DNA from: Hydrogenispora ethanolica | Lineage (GTDB): Bacteria > Bacillota > UBA4882 > UBA8346 | Length of the DNA: 64,000 nt | Direction: 5' to 3' | NCBI RefSeq assembly: GCF_004340685.1 | Contig: NZ_SLUN01000021.1 | Location: 39,793 to 103,792, forward strand | Shown: positions 1 through 6,507 of the stretch, piece by piece | Numbering within the stretch: position 1 is the stretch's first letter | Layout: each line of letters starts with the position of its first letter | Position numbers and translations under genes: made by a program | Notes under the pieces: generated by a model | Database searches by the model: none | What the model saw: the letters and a program-made list of their open reading frames with translations, nothing else | What the model was told of the DNA's origin: nothing

Positions 1-65
1 GCACCGGCGAGCTCGTTTATTCCAAAGGGTTCAAGAGTTTTCTGAAAGTTGACAATGAAAAATAA
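1..65 (+). CDS. C-terminal end of an unidentified gene (partial)
   Basis: A frame open from the window edge ends with TAA at 63-65, giving about 20 residues that finish in FLKVDNEK. It is too short to identify. The next gene follows on the same strand. It could also be chance open frame. Confidence 0.3.
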   Translation, partial: TGELVYSKGFKSFLKVDNEK

Positions 66-136
66 CTTCGGCGGAAAAGGAGTCCTGACGGGAATGATGC
101 ATATCGCCAATCATTAAACGGCTTTTTTCGAGGGGT

Positions 137-400
137 ATGCATTTGTATCAAAAGATAGTACCTTTGCCAAAAAGCGGGATTATCTTGGGAGTTGTGAATC
201 TGTTCATTCGGCCGCTCCTGCTGCTCGTGATGCTACCGTTCAACTTAATCACCATGGGATTGCTGACGTTCGTCATGAATACCTGGATGATCATGCTTAC
301 TGACTCGATGCTGAAAGGATTGAAGATTCCCGGATTTTGGCTGACGCTACTCGTTTCGCTGATTATTTCCATCATAAACATCATTTTGCGGAATCTTTAA
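137..400 (+). CDS. Phage holin family 4 / YvlD-like small membrane protein, N-terminally short
   Basis: An 87-residue hydrophobic protein with about three membrane segments. It carries the family-typical core (LGVVNLFIRPLLLL, then LPFNLITMGLLTFVMN) and a C-terminal GFW-LTLLVSLIISIINIIL helix. This matches the YvlD/phage_holin_4_2 family, whose members are usually about 110-120 residues with one more N-terminal helix. That helix is missing here. The frame is open upstream only to about position 98 and has no hydrophobic segment. The gene is therefore either truncated or frameshifted near its start. No good ribosome site precedes ATG 137. Members are integral membrane proteins of unclear role. 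Confidence 0.6.
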   Translation: MHLYQKIVPLPKSGIILGVVNLFIRPLLLLVMLPFNLITMGLLTFVMNTWMIMLTDSMLKGLKIPGFWLTLLVSLIISIINIILRNL

Positions 401-887
401 AAAGACCTAGGACCTCATCTTTAAAGGTATCAAAAATTTAAAGAGAAGCTCGGTTATAGTATAAGACGTTTTTATTACTCTGATTACTCAAGTGTTTATT
501 GACATCTGCGGGGTAATGCAGCTGATATAATTGGTATATCTCCGCAGACTTACCATGTGGAATGTGTGGCGAAGATGGTCCGAAAGGTTTAAATAATCAT
601 GCGAGTAAATCTGTATATGTAATAAAAATGATCTTCATCAGGGACGTGGCTAGCATGGTGGACCCGAGGGTTGACAATGATTAACCACGTTCTTTGTTTT
701 TGAAATGATGCCAATTTAAAATAAGTGGGATAGATGTATCAGACTGCTCGGTAACACTCCGAAAGACAACTTTATGTTTTGAGAAGAATCGATGAACGAT
801 AAACGTGTATTCCAGACTTAGTCGGGAAGATCATTGGCGCTGCACTAAAATAAAAAGTTTAAATATAAGGAGTGAAGGAGAACTTAT
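401..887. other. Non-coding stretch with a decayed regulator
   Basis: No intact gene is visible. The middle holds the LuxR-type helix-turn-helix relic listed separately. The remainder has no clear promoter, repeat or RNA motif that I can support. Confidence 0.5.
503..640 (+). pseudogene. Relic of a LuxR-family helix-turn-helix domain
   Basis: From about 521 the frame reads ADIIGISPQTYHVECVAKMV and then RKV and a stop. Shifting frame near 588 continues as KFNNHASKSVYVIKMIFI. Together these match the C-terminal DNA-binding domain of LuxR/TraR-type regulators (pattern A-DI-IS-QT-H-RK-L-N-S-A-I). No N-terminal sensor domain or start remains upstream, where stops are frequent. This is a short, frameshifted remnant, identified by pattern only. 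Confidence 0.4.
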
Positions 888-1592
888 ATGAATGAAGTAG
901 AAATTTTTGAAATGTTGTCGGCAGTTAAATGGTATTTTGAGTTAAAGAATCTTTCACTTAAGAATGCTCTAGCTTTACGATGCCCTCTTTCTGTCGAAAA
1001 TCAATCGGATTTAAGGCAATATTATTCTCAATATTTTGCTGGGCTTCTTTCTGCAACAGAATTATTTCGAGAACAAGATTATCCGTATAATTTGCCATTT
1101 AATATTACTTTAAAACAGAAGCTGTCTTTTGAGGGCTTTCCTGATGGAGAATATAATTATTCATATCTTCGTGAACTTCGGAACAGCATAATTCATAGAG
1201 GACTAAATATTAGTTCTGCTGTACATATTAAAGATAATTTCCCACTGTTAATTTCTCCTTCACCGGTGAAAAGTCGAAGTGGTAAAACATTATATAAACC
1301 TTTCGGATTTTACTTAATAGAAATAATTCAAAAATGTGAAAAAGTAATTGGAGATATTTTTTTGACCCATTTTACTGAGTTTGAACTTTTAAAAAAGTAT
1401 ATTCCTCAAGAAAAAACTATAGAATTGAGTAAAAAAGCTATATCTGAATCAATTGCTATGCCTGATTGGGTAAAAACTAATGCATTAAAAGTTATTGGCA
1501 CCTTAGATCATGAAAAAGTACAGCGGGATCTAATCACAGATTTAGTAAAGATATTGAAGTTTAATGTAATATCTGTTCCAATAGTAAAATAA
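888..1592 (+). CDS. Hypothetical protein with a HEPN-like R-N-x3-H motif
   Basis: A 234-residue, mostly helical, soluble protein. The start is ATG 888 with an AGGAG-like site (GAAGGAGAAC) just upstream. Residues 95-105 read LRELRNSIIHR. This is the R-N-x3-H arrangement (R98, N99, H103) typical of HEPN-domain ribonucleases found in toxin-antitoxin and defence systems. Nothing else identifies the family. The gene is visibly AT-richer than the catabolic genes further on, as is the next gene, which suggests acquisition by transfer. It faces the DUF4365 gene convergently. The HEPN assignment rests on one motif. Confidence 0.6.
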   Translation: MNEVEIFEMLSAVKWYFELKNLSLKNALALRCPLSVENQSDLRQYYSQYFAGLLSATELFREQDYPYNLPFNITLKQKLSFEGFPDGEYNYSYLRELRNSIIHRGLNISSAVHIKDNFPLLISPSPVKSRSGKTLYKPFGFYLIEIIQKCEKVIGDIFLTHFTEFELLKKYIPQEKTIELSKKAISESIAMPDWVKTNALKVIGTLDHEKVQRDLITDLVKILKFNVISVPIVK

Positions 1593-1723
1593 GTGTATTA
1601 AGAATGAAACAAAACAGTAGTCAATAGAATGCGAAATGTTGATTAAGTAACTAAGTATTATAGTCTATTTGAGACATAAGGTGCAATCTTGTTATAAGAT
1701 ATACACTCAGTCAGTATGATAAC

Positions 1724-2806
1724 TTAATAAAGGCCAACAAATGCAGATTTTTTAAGTGTTTCAATAATTTCCTTTATAATATCATAATAATCTGAATGGT
1801 TATTCTGAGCCAAATATTCTTTTGCAATAACTTTAGCTCTTTCAAGATCTTTAAATTGTATATAATAGATACAAAGATAAAATGCATGTATTCTTATTTC
1901 TTCACTAATAGTTTTATTAAAAGAAATTTTTTCAAGAAAAGTGGTTTTGTTAGGGCATATATCAATGATTGAGTGAACACATTGACCAAGTGTGCCTCTT
2001 TGAATTCCGTTTTCATCTATAGCGCTTAATAGTTTAGTTATCTCAGCTTCCCCAAATGAATCAGCCATTACTTCTTGCGCATAAGTCCGAGTGTTTTCAT
2101 CGATAATATTGTTTTTATACCAAAAAATGTCCCCATGCCCCGGAATATGACATAATGCAAATATTAACCTATTTAATACACTTTCATCTTTAATACATTT
2201 AAAACAATTGATTAGATAAAACCAGGCAGCTTTGCGATTTCTATGATTATAAAACAGAGATATAATACCATCTTGACACTGATTTATATTTTTGATATCT
2301 GCAAAAAGTTCAAGAGATTTACCAAAATTATCTTCATCTTTATATTGGCGTTGGTATTTTAAGTAATAGTCCATAATTTCTGAAAAGGTTTCTTGTGAAA
2401 ATAGATTGCTTTTTGAAATTTTTATAACATACGGGCCCTTATTTATTAATGCTGAATTAGATTTTAAATATTCGCTAATATCCACCCACACTGCATTATT
2501 ATCTTGTGGATTGTAAACAATTCCGATTATAGGTAATATGTGATTTTTCCAATATTCAAAATGCTCTTTATCCGCCTTTAAACTATAGTAATCATTATGA
2601 ATATTAGAATTTCCTGCTTTTATTTGGACTCCAATACATAAGCTTGTAGTTTCTTCATTTTTAATGAACTCGATAATTGCATCATTGCCAACATCATTCT
2701 CAAGATCTATTTCTTGAAAAATACAGTTGTATGAGTCAACAATACTCCTTACATAATTAACCCCTTTCCTAGCTGTTGATTTAGTAACTGGTCTCTTTGT
2801 TGTCAC
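1724..2806 (-). CDS. DUF4365-domain (nuclease-like) protein
   Basis: A 360-residue protein. Residues 15-130 match DUF4365, a PD-(D/E)xK-like fold often found in defence-associated genes. D42 in VGNDAIIEF and Q61-x-K63 in GVQIKAG can serve as the catalytic core, followed by WKNHILPIIGIVYNP and VWVDIS strands. Residues about 150-355 are helical, possibly HEAT-like, with no recognised domain. The start at 2806 is preceded on the minus strand by a purine-rich GGAGGAGAGAAGG site. It is AT-rich and convergent with the HEPN-like gene, so the two may form a small accessory island. Cleavage activity is inferred, not shown. Confidence 0.7.
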   Translation of the reverse strand: MTTKRPVTKSTARKGVNYVRSIVDSYNCIFQEIDLENDVGNDAIIEFIKNEETTSLCIGVQIKAGNSNIHNDYYSLKADKEHFEYWKNHILPIIGIVYNPQDNNAVWVDISEYLKSNSALINKGPYVIKISKSNLFSQETFSEIMDYYLKYQRQYKDEDNFGKSLELFADIKNINQCQDGIISLFYNHRNRKAAWFYLINCFKCIKDESVLNRLIFALCHIPGHGDIFWYKNNIIDENTRTYAQEVMADSFGEAEITKLLSAIDENGIQRGTLGQCVHSIIDICPNKTTFLEKISFNKTISEEIRIHAFYLCIYYIQFKDLERAKVIAKEYLAQNNHSDYYDIIKEIIETLKKSAFVGLY

Positions 2807-2932
2807 GCCTTCTCTCCTCCAGTATACTTACTTGAATGCCACCAATGGCCATATTTCAATAAAATACCTTTAATTATATAAGAATAAACTTGGTAGTAGA
2901 GCTTTTGGACTCAATTCAAATTTATTTTCCCA

Positions 2933-3274
2933 TCACTTCTTAAATTTCCTCCGAAACACCAACGCCTCAATCACATTTTTAACCGTCAATAAATCTTCCT
3001 CATTCAAATCATTCAATTCGTTTAATAATTCCCGAAATTTTTTATCCCGCAGATTTACGCTAGATAAATCAATCTTCTCCTTGGATATTAAAAAGTCCGT
3101 CGAGACCTCAAAAGCTTCCGCCAGTTTATCCACTGTTTTTGAGGAAGGAACCATTCGACCCGCTTCGTATTTGCTGATATACTGTTGTCCAACACCGATT
3201 TTATGAGCCAGAAACTCTTGGCTCCACTTCCGTTCCATACGGAGTTTTTTTATTTTCGCTCCTATTTCAGACAA
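2933..3274 (-). CDS. XRE-family transcriptional regulator
   Basis: A 113-residue protein with an N-terminal Cro/CI helix-turn-helix at residues 5-60 (IKKLRMERKWSQEFLAHKIG, then QQYISKYEAG, then LAEAFEVSTDFLI). A helical C-terminal tail may dimerise. The start at 3274 has a GGAGGAA site on the minus strand. It is divergent from the SymE-DUF5348 gene across a 234-bp gap that holds spaced AGTATA repeats, so it probably represses itself and that neighbour. The same XRE/DUF5348 pairing recurs, decayed, near 25.4-25.9 kb. Confidence 0.85.
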   Translation of the reverse strand: MSEIGAKIKKLRMERKWSQEFLAHKIGVGQQYISKYEAGRMVPSSKTVDKLAEAFEVSTDFLISKEKIDLSSVNLRDKKFRELLNELNDLNEEDLLTVKNVIEALVFRRKFKK

Positions 3275-3306
3275 AATGAGTTCCTCCTAAAAAGTGGAAG
3301 ATTTAC

Positions 3307-3356
3307 TTGACAGATTATTACAATAAGAGTATATTTAGAGTATAAAATTAAGTATA
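3307..3356 (+). promoter_or_regulatory. Promoter and candidate XRE operator repeats
   Basis: TTGACA at 3307-3312 and TATATT at 3330-3335 are 17 bp apart on the plus strand, a good sigma-A promoter for the SymE-DUF5348 gene (5' leader about 170 nt). Direct repeats of AGTATA start at 3328, 3339 and 3351, about one helical turn apart and overlapping the -10 element. That is a plausible binding site for the divergent XRE protein. Confidence 0.5.
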
Positions 3357-3508
3357 AATAACTAATGAAAAACTATTTATTAATACTCAATGATTGTTAT
3401 CGCCATGATTCGGAAAGGCCGTGTATTCCTCGGATAAATTCATAAGTAATTCTACAAATTCCCAAGGCTTTCCTCTTTCCATGGCCAAAGTTTGAGAGGA
3501 GAGAAGCA

Positions 3509-3958
3509 ATGAAAACCCGCCGCCGCCTCACCGTGGGTTCCATCCGCAAAAATCATCAAAAAGTCCCCTACATCCGGCTGACCGGTCATTGGTTAGCCCG
3601 TAACGGTTTTCAGATTGGCCGTTCGATTTTGGTCCGGGTCAGACCGGGCGGTATCAGCTTGGATCTCGATGCGCCGGCGGAAGAACCGCCGCAACCCATC
3701 GAAGGATTCCTCGTCATGCATCATCAAGGCCATTACGCCATTTGCAACCGGGAGCTGTTTTATGAATTGTGCCAGAATGATTGCGTGGCAGTCGAGCTAG
3801 AGAAGGACGCTTGGGTGACGATGACGGTCATGCGGGACATGGAAGGGTATTATTTGAAGAGCAAAGAGATATCGTTTTATCCCAAGATGGTCTACGGGCG
3901 GTTGGTTCCGGCGGAAGAGGACGGAGCGGGGAGGGACGATCCCAGAGCCTCGCAGTAA
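3509..3958 (+). CDS. SymE-like domain fused to DUF5348-like domain
   Basis: A 149-residue protein, start ATG 3509 with GAGGAGAG upstream. Residues 5-53 match SymE-type toxins, an AbrB-like fold (LTVGSIRKNHQKVPYIRLTG, HWLARNGFQIG, VRVRPGGISL). Residues 64-133 align along their length with the stand-alone 74-residue protein at 25431-25655: IEGFLVM versus IEGFLEM, EGYYLKSKEISFYPKM versus ETYYLTNGEVSFYPKR. The protein is therefore a SymE-DUF5348 chimera. The last 15 residues come from a short dispersed repeat. SymE of E. coli is an SOS-linked type I toxin with an antisense RNA. Whether this chimera is toxic, or is neutralised by the divergent XRE product, is inference. Confidence 0.75.
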   Translation: MKTRRRLTVGSIRKNHQKVPYIRLTGHWLARNGFQIGRSILVRVRPGGISLDLDAPAEEPPQPIEGFLVMHHQGHYAICNRELFYELCQNDCVAVELEKDAWVTMTVMRDMEGYYLKSKEISFYPKMVYGRLVPAEEDGAGRDDPRASQ

Positions 3959-3982
3959 TCATTCAATCTATCCCGGCAAAAC
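3920..3982 (+). repeat. Short dispersed repeat, copy shared with 25992-26053
   Basis: About 62 bp including GACGGAG, GATCCCAGAGC, TCG-AGTAATCATTC and ATCCCGGCAAAAC is repeated, with differences, at 25992-26053. Here it spans the stop codon of the SymE-DUF5348 gene. In the other copy it lies downstream of the stand-alone DUF5348 gene, so it may be inherited with the module. Confidence 0.5.
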
Positions 3983-4098
3983 AAAAACGTGAAGCCCAAT
4001 AATACGATCAAGCGGGTCTGAAAGCGACCTCTCCCCACTACGAAAGCGAAGTATCAGCCATAGAAATTCGCAGGGTGAATCGGGAAGGTCGAAGCTTG

Positions 4099-4170
4099 GT
4101 CACGGCTTTGTTCGTTTCAAAGTCGGTTCCTCCAATACCGTTTCAGAGAGCTCCCAACAAGGGCTTTCTT
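4099..4170 (+). repeat. Dispersed hairpin repeat, copy 1 of 2
   Basis: This shares GTCACGGCTTTGTTCGTTTC, CCGTTTCAGAGAGCTCCCAA and the distal hairpin half with 14694-14755. The end forms a GAGAGCTCCC...GGGCTTTC stem like an intrinsic terminator. Confidence 0.6.
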
Positions 4171-4199
4171 TCATAATCCGGTTGTTTTGGGGATAAGCG

Positions 4200-4573
4200 A
4201 TCGCTTCGAGTCGTTCAGTGAGCCCATTTTGCGAATCAGGGCTCTCTTTGGGCGGCTGAAAGAGCTCATTCAGTCGCCGGGTAAGCTCTTTTTGTGGAAA
4301 AAGAGTTCTTTCAGTCGTTGAACAAGCTCTTTTTGTGAATAAACAAGCTCTTTTTGTGGATAAGCGAGCTCGCTCAGTCGTTCAGCGAGCTCTTTCTGTG
4401 GATAAGCGAGCTCATTTTGTGACTGAGCGAGCTCTTTTTCGGAAGAATGAGCTTGCTCAATCGTTCAGCAAGCTCATTTTGTGGATAAGCAAGCTCTTTT
4501 TGTGAATAAGTGAGCTATTTCTGTGGATAAACGGGATCGTTGAATGGGGTTAATGAATTTTGGCTGTGGATAA
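4200..4573 (+). repeat. 21-bp periodic array rich in DnaA-box-like sequences
   Basis: The array is built of roughly 21-bp monomers that start with GAGCTC or AAGCTC. One monomer type carries TGTGGATAA, the complement of the DnaA box TTATCCACA. Perfect copies start at 4355, 4397, 4480, 4522 and 4565. TGTGAATAA variants start at 4334 and 4501. Many gaps are 21 or 42 bp, so the boxes sit on one face of the helix. A related array is at 15230-15489. No dnaA or other replication gene is nearby. Function is unknown. Confidence 0.75.
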
Positions 4574-4729
4574 GTCGGGAAGTTTTTGAGGCTCGGGCAA
4601 GGAGCGCCTGTAAACAAAGGAGAATCGCCGCATCCGGCAGCGGCGGAAAGGGCCATGCGGTTGATATTCATTTTGGCGTTCAAGCAGTCAGGGGTCCGGT
4701 TCCCGGCCGGTCCGCCCAAAAACAAAATG

Positions 4730-4761
4730 ACTCGTCTCAAACGGACGGGTTTTTTATTTTT
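4730..4761 (+). terminator. Intrinsic terminator without an obvious upstream gene
   Basis: An 8-bp stem (ACTCGTCT paired with GGACGGGT, allowing wobble) with a 5-nt loop is followed by TTTTTTATTTTT. It closes a tRNA-like relic at 4642-4717. Confidence 0.6.
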
Positions 4762-5036
4762 AGGAGAGCAATGGAGAAAGGGAAAGCGTGAATCGCAAGG
4801 GCCGGTCCGTCGGACGGTAGTGGCAAGTGATAGGATTAAACTCCATAATCCTGAATATTTCAATTCGATTGCAGAAAAATTACAAAAAAAAAGGATTATC
4901 GTAACCAATCGCGAATAAGGTTTATTACAATACAGAACGGCGTTGCATGATAAGCAACGCATTGGCGGGTCAATGGATTTAAAGCGACATGATGGCGATT
5001 TGATACGCTTCGGAAACCGTTTTTTTTTGCAAAAAC

Positions 5037-5055
5037 AAAGGAACGGTGTTCCTGT
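5037..5055. promoter_or_regulatory. Candidate IclR operator (box 1)
   Basis: The palindrome AAAGGAACGGTGTTCCTGT has GGAAC and GTTCC half-sites spaced by 3 bp. The same architecture occurs before the iclR gene (8258-8276) and, with one mismatch, before the second dapA-like gene (9175-9187). It lies about 300-390 bp upstream of the first dapA-like gene. Confidence 0.55.
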
Positions 5056-5426
5056 GTAAGGAACGGAATCTTCGAAGAAGAGTTCCGGAACAAAAAGCGC
5101 AATCACTGACCCGGCTATTGCCTTGGCTTTCCGGTAAAGCTCTTTCCTTCGGGCGGTTTATCGGGAACCGGAACAGTGTCCTGACCAAGGTGCTTTTTTA
5201 ACTCAATTTACTGGCCCGAAGGATTACGGTGTTTCCCGATCCCCGCGTCTTTTATCCGGGAAGAAAGATGGCAGAAAACCATGTCGAAGGGAGGCGAAGT
5301 ATTTAAACACCGGTATTCACGGTATTAGCCCCGGAGGAAGGAAACCGAATGGCATTGCCAACAGAGAAACAGCCAATTCTGGTGCCTTTGAGCAGGACAA
5401 AATACATAAAACGAGGAGAATTCCAA

Positions 5427-6344
5427 ATGTTTAATAAAGACAAGTACGGCAAAATCTTAGTCCCCATGGTAACCCCGTTTAAAGAAGACCAAAGCGTTGA
5501 TTACGAAGCAGCGGCGAGTATTGCCCGGAAATTGGTCGATGATAAATTGGCGGATTCCATTGTTCTCTCCGGAACCACCGGCGAATTTTTTACCATGAGT
5601 TTTGATGAACGGGTCAAGCTGTTCCGGACCATCAAAGCGGCAGTCGGAAACGAGATTCCTTTGATCGCGGGCACCGGTTGCGCCTCTACGATTGAGACCA
5701 TCGCCTTAAGCAAGAAGGCGGAAGAACTTGGATATGAACTTGTCATGGTGGTTTCTCCTTACTATACCAAGCCCAATCAGGAACAATTGTACAACCATTA
5801 TAAAAAAGTAGCGGAATCGATCAAAGTTGACATGCTGGTCTATAACATTCCTATTTTTACCGGAGTCAATGTGAATCCGGAGACGCTGGCCGAATTGGCG
5901 AAGATCAAAAATATCGTTGGTGTCAAAGAAGAGGCTGAACTGAATGCCAAACAAATTACGGCTTTTCTGAATGCCACTCCCGAAGATTTCATTATTTATA
6001 ACGGTGATGACACGATGGTGATTGAAGCTTATGCTCAAGGCGGCGCGGGGCGGATTGGCGGCGTGATCAGTGGCGCTTCCCATATCATGGGTCATCAGAT
6101 TCGCGCCATGATTGATGCTTTCCTTGCCGGAAAGGTTCAGGAAGTTGCCGATACACAGCGCAAATTAATGAAGTTTTACCGGATTATGGGGCAGAATGGG
6201 CGCACCAATCCCGTGAGCCTGATCAAGGATGCGATGCGGTTGGTCGGTTATAACGCCGGTTATCCAAGATTGCCGTTGACCCCGGGTACCCCGCAAGAAA
6301 TTGCGAAAATTAAAGAAGTGATGAAAGAACTGCAAGTTCTATAA
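5427..6344 (+). CDS. DHDPS/NAL-family aldolase or dehydratase, paralogue 1
   Basis: A 305-residue TIM-barrel enzyme of the dihydrodipicolinate synthase / N-acetylneuraminate lyase family. SGTTGE is at residues 49-53. The catalytic tyrosine is Y139 in VYNIP and the Schiff-base lysine is K167 in VGVKEE. The start is ATG 5427 (AGGAGAATTCCAA before it), matching the paralogue at 9329. An upstream ATG at 5349 with GGAGGA would add 26 residues. The family splits or dehydrates 2-keto acids. Beside an FGGY kinase, IclR regulator, sugar importer and LarA homologue, a role on a 2-keto-3-deoxy sugar acid is more likely than lysine synthesis. The exact substrate cannot be read from sequence. Confidence 0.88.
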   Translation: MFNKDKYGKILVPMVTPFKEDQSVDYEAAASIARKLVDDKLADSIVLSGTTGEFFTMSFDERVKLFRTIKAAVGNEIPLIAGTGCASTIETIALSKKAEELGYELVMVVSPYYTKPNQEQLYNHYKKVAESIKVDMLVYNIPIFTGVNVNPETLAELAKIKNIVGVKEEAELNAKQITAFLNATPEDFIIYNGDDTMVIEAYAQGGAGRIGGVISGASHIMGHQIRAMIDAFLAGKVQEVADTQRKLMKFYRIMGQNGRTNPVSLIKDAMRLVGYNAGYPRLPLTPGTPQEIAKIKEVMKELQVL

Positions 6345-6372
6345 TTCGGGAACGATTTTTGGTGATGATAGG

Positions 6373-6406
6373 TCAAGCCGGTTCGGTGCTTGCCGAACCG
6401 GCTTGA
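6373..6406 (+). other. Perfect 14-bp hairpin between paralogue 1 and the kinase
   Basis: Arms TCAAGCCGGTTCGG and CCGAACCGGCTTGA enclose a 6-nt loop. No U-tract follows (GAAAATAG), so it more likely stabilises or partly terminates the upstream message than ends it fully. Confidence 0.55.
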
Positions 6407-6507
6407 AAATAGAATATTCAATGACTTCTACTACAACGAAGGAAATTTAAAACTTTTGATCGAGCCGTCTAGGGTTGAAATATGCCATAAGCGTAAGGAG
6501 GAGTGCA

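Larger units (their letters stand above)
3983..5036. other. Long non-coding region with repeats
   Basis: No gene is supported. The stretch holds a dispersed repeat at 4099-4170, a 21-bp array at 4200-4573, a tRNA-like relic near 4642-4717 followed by a terminator at 4730-4761, and a short hairpin GCGTTGC/GCAACGC near 4934-4953. Frames open across it are consequences of the 21-bp periodicity. Confidence 0.6.

Noticed and set aside
4200..4573. Chromosomal replication origin
   Set aside because: DnaA-box-like sites are present, but dnaA, dnaN, rpmH or other origin-linked genes are absent, and an AT-rich unwinding element is not obvious.
4474..5106. Long open frames on both strands across 4.47-5.1 kb
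   Set aside because: They arise from the 21-bp periodic repeat (a multiple of three) and a tRNA-like segment. They have no ribosome site, and the encoded text is low-complexity or resembles antisense of a tRNA.
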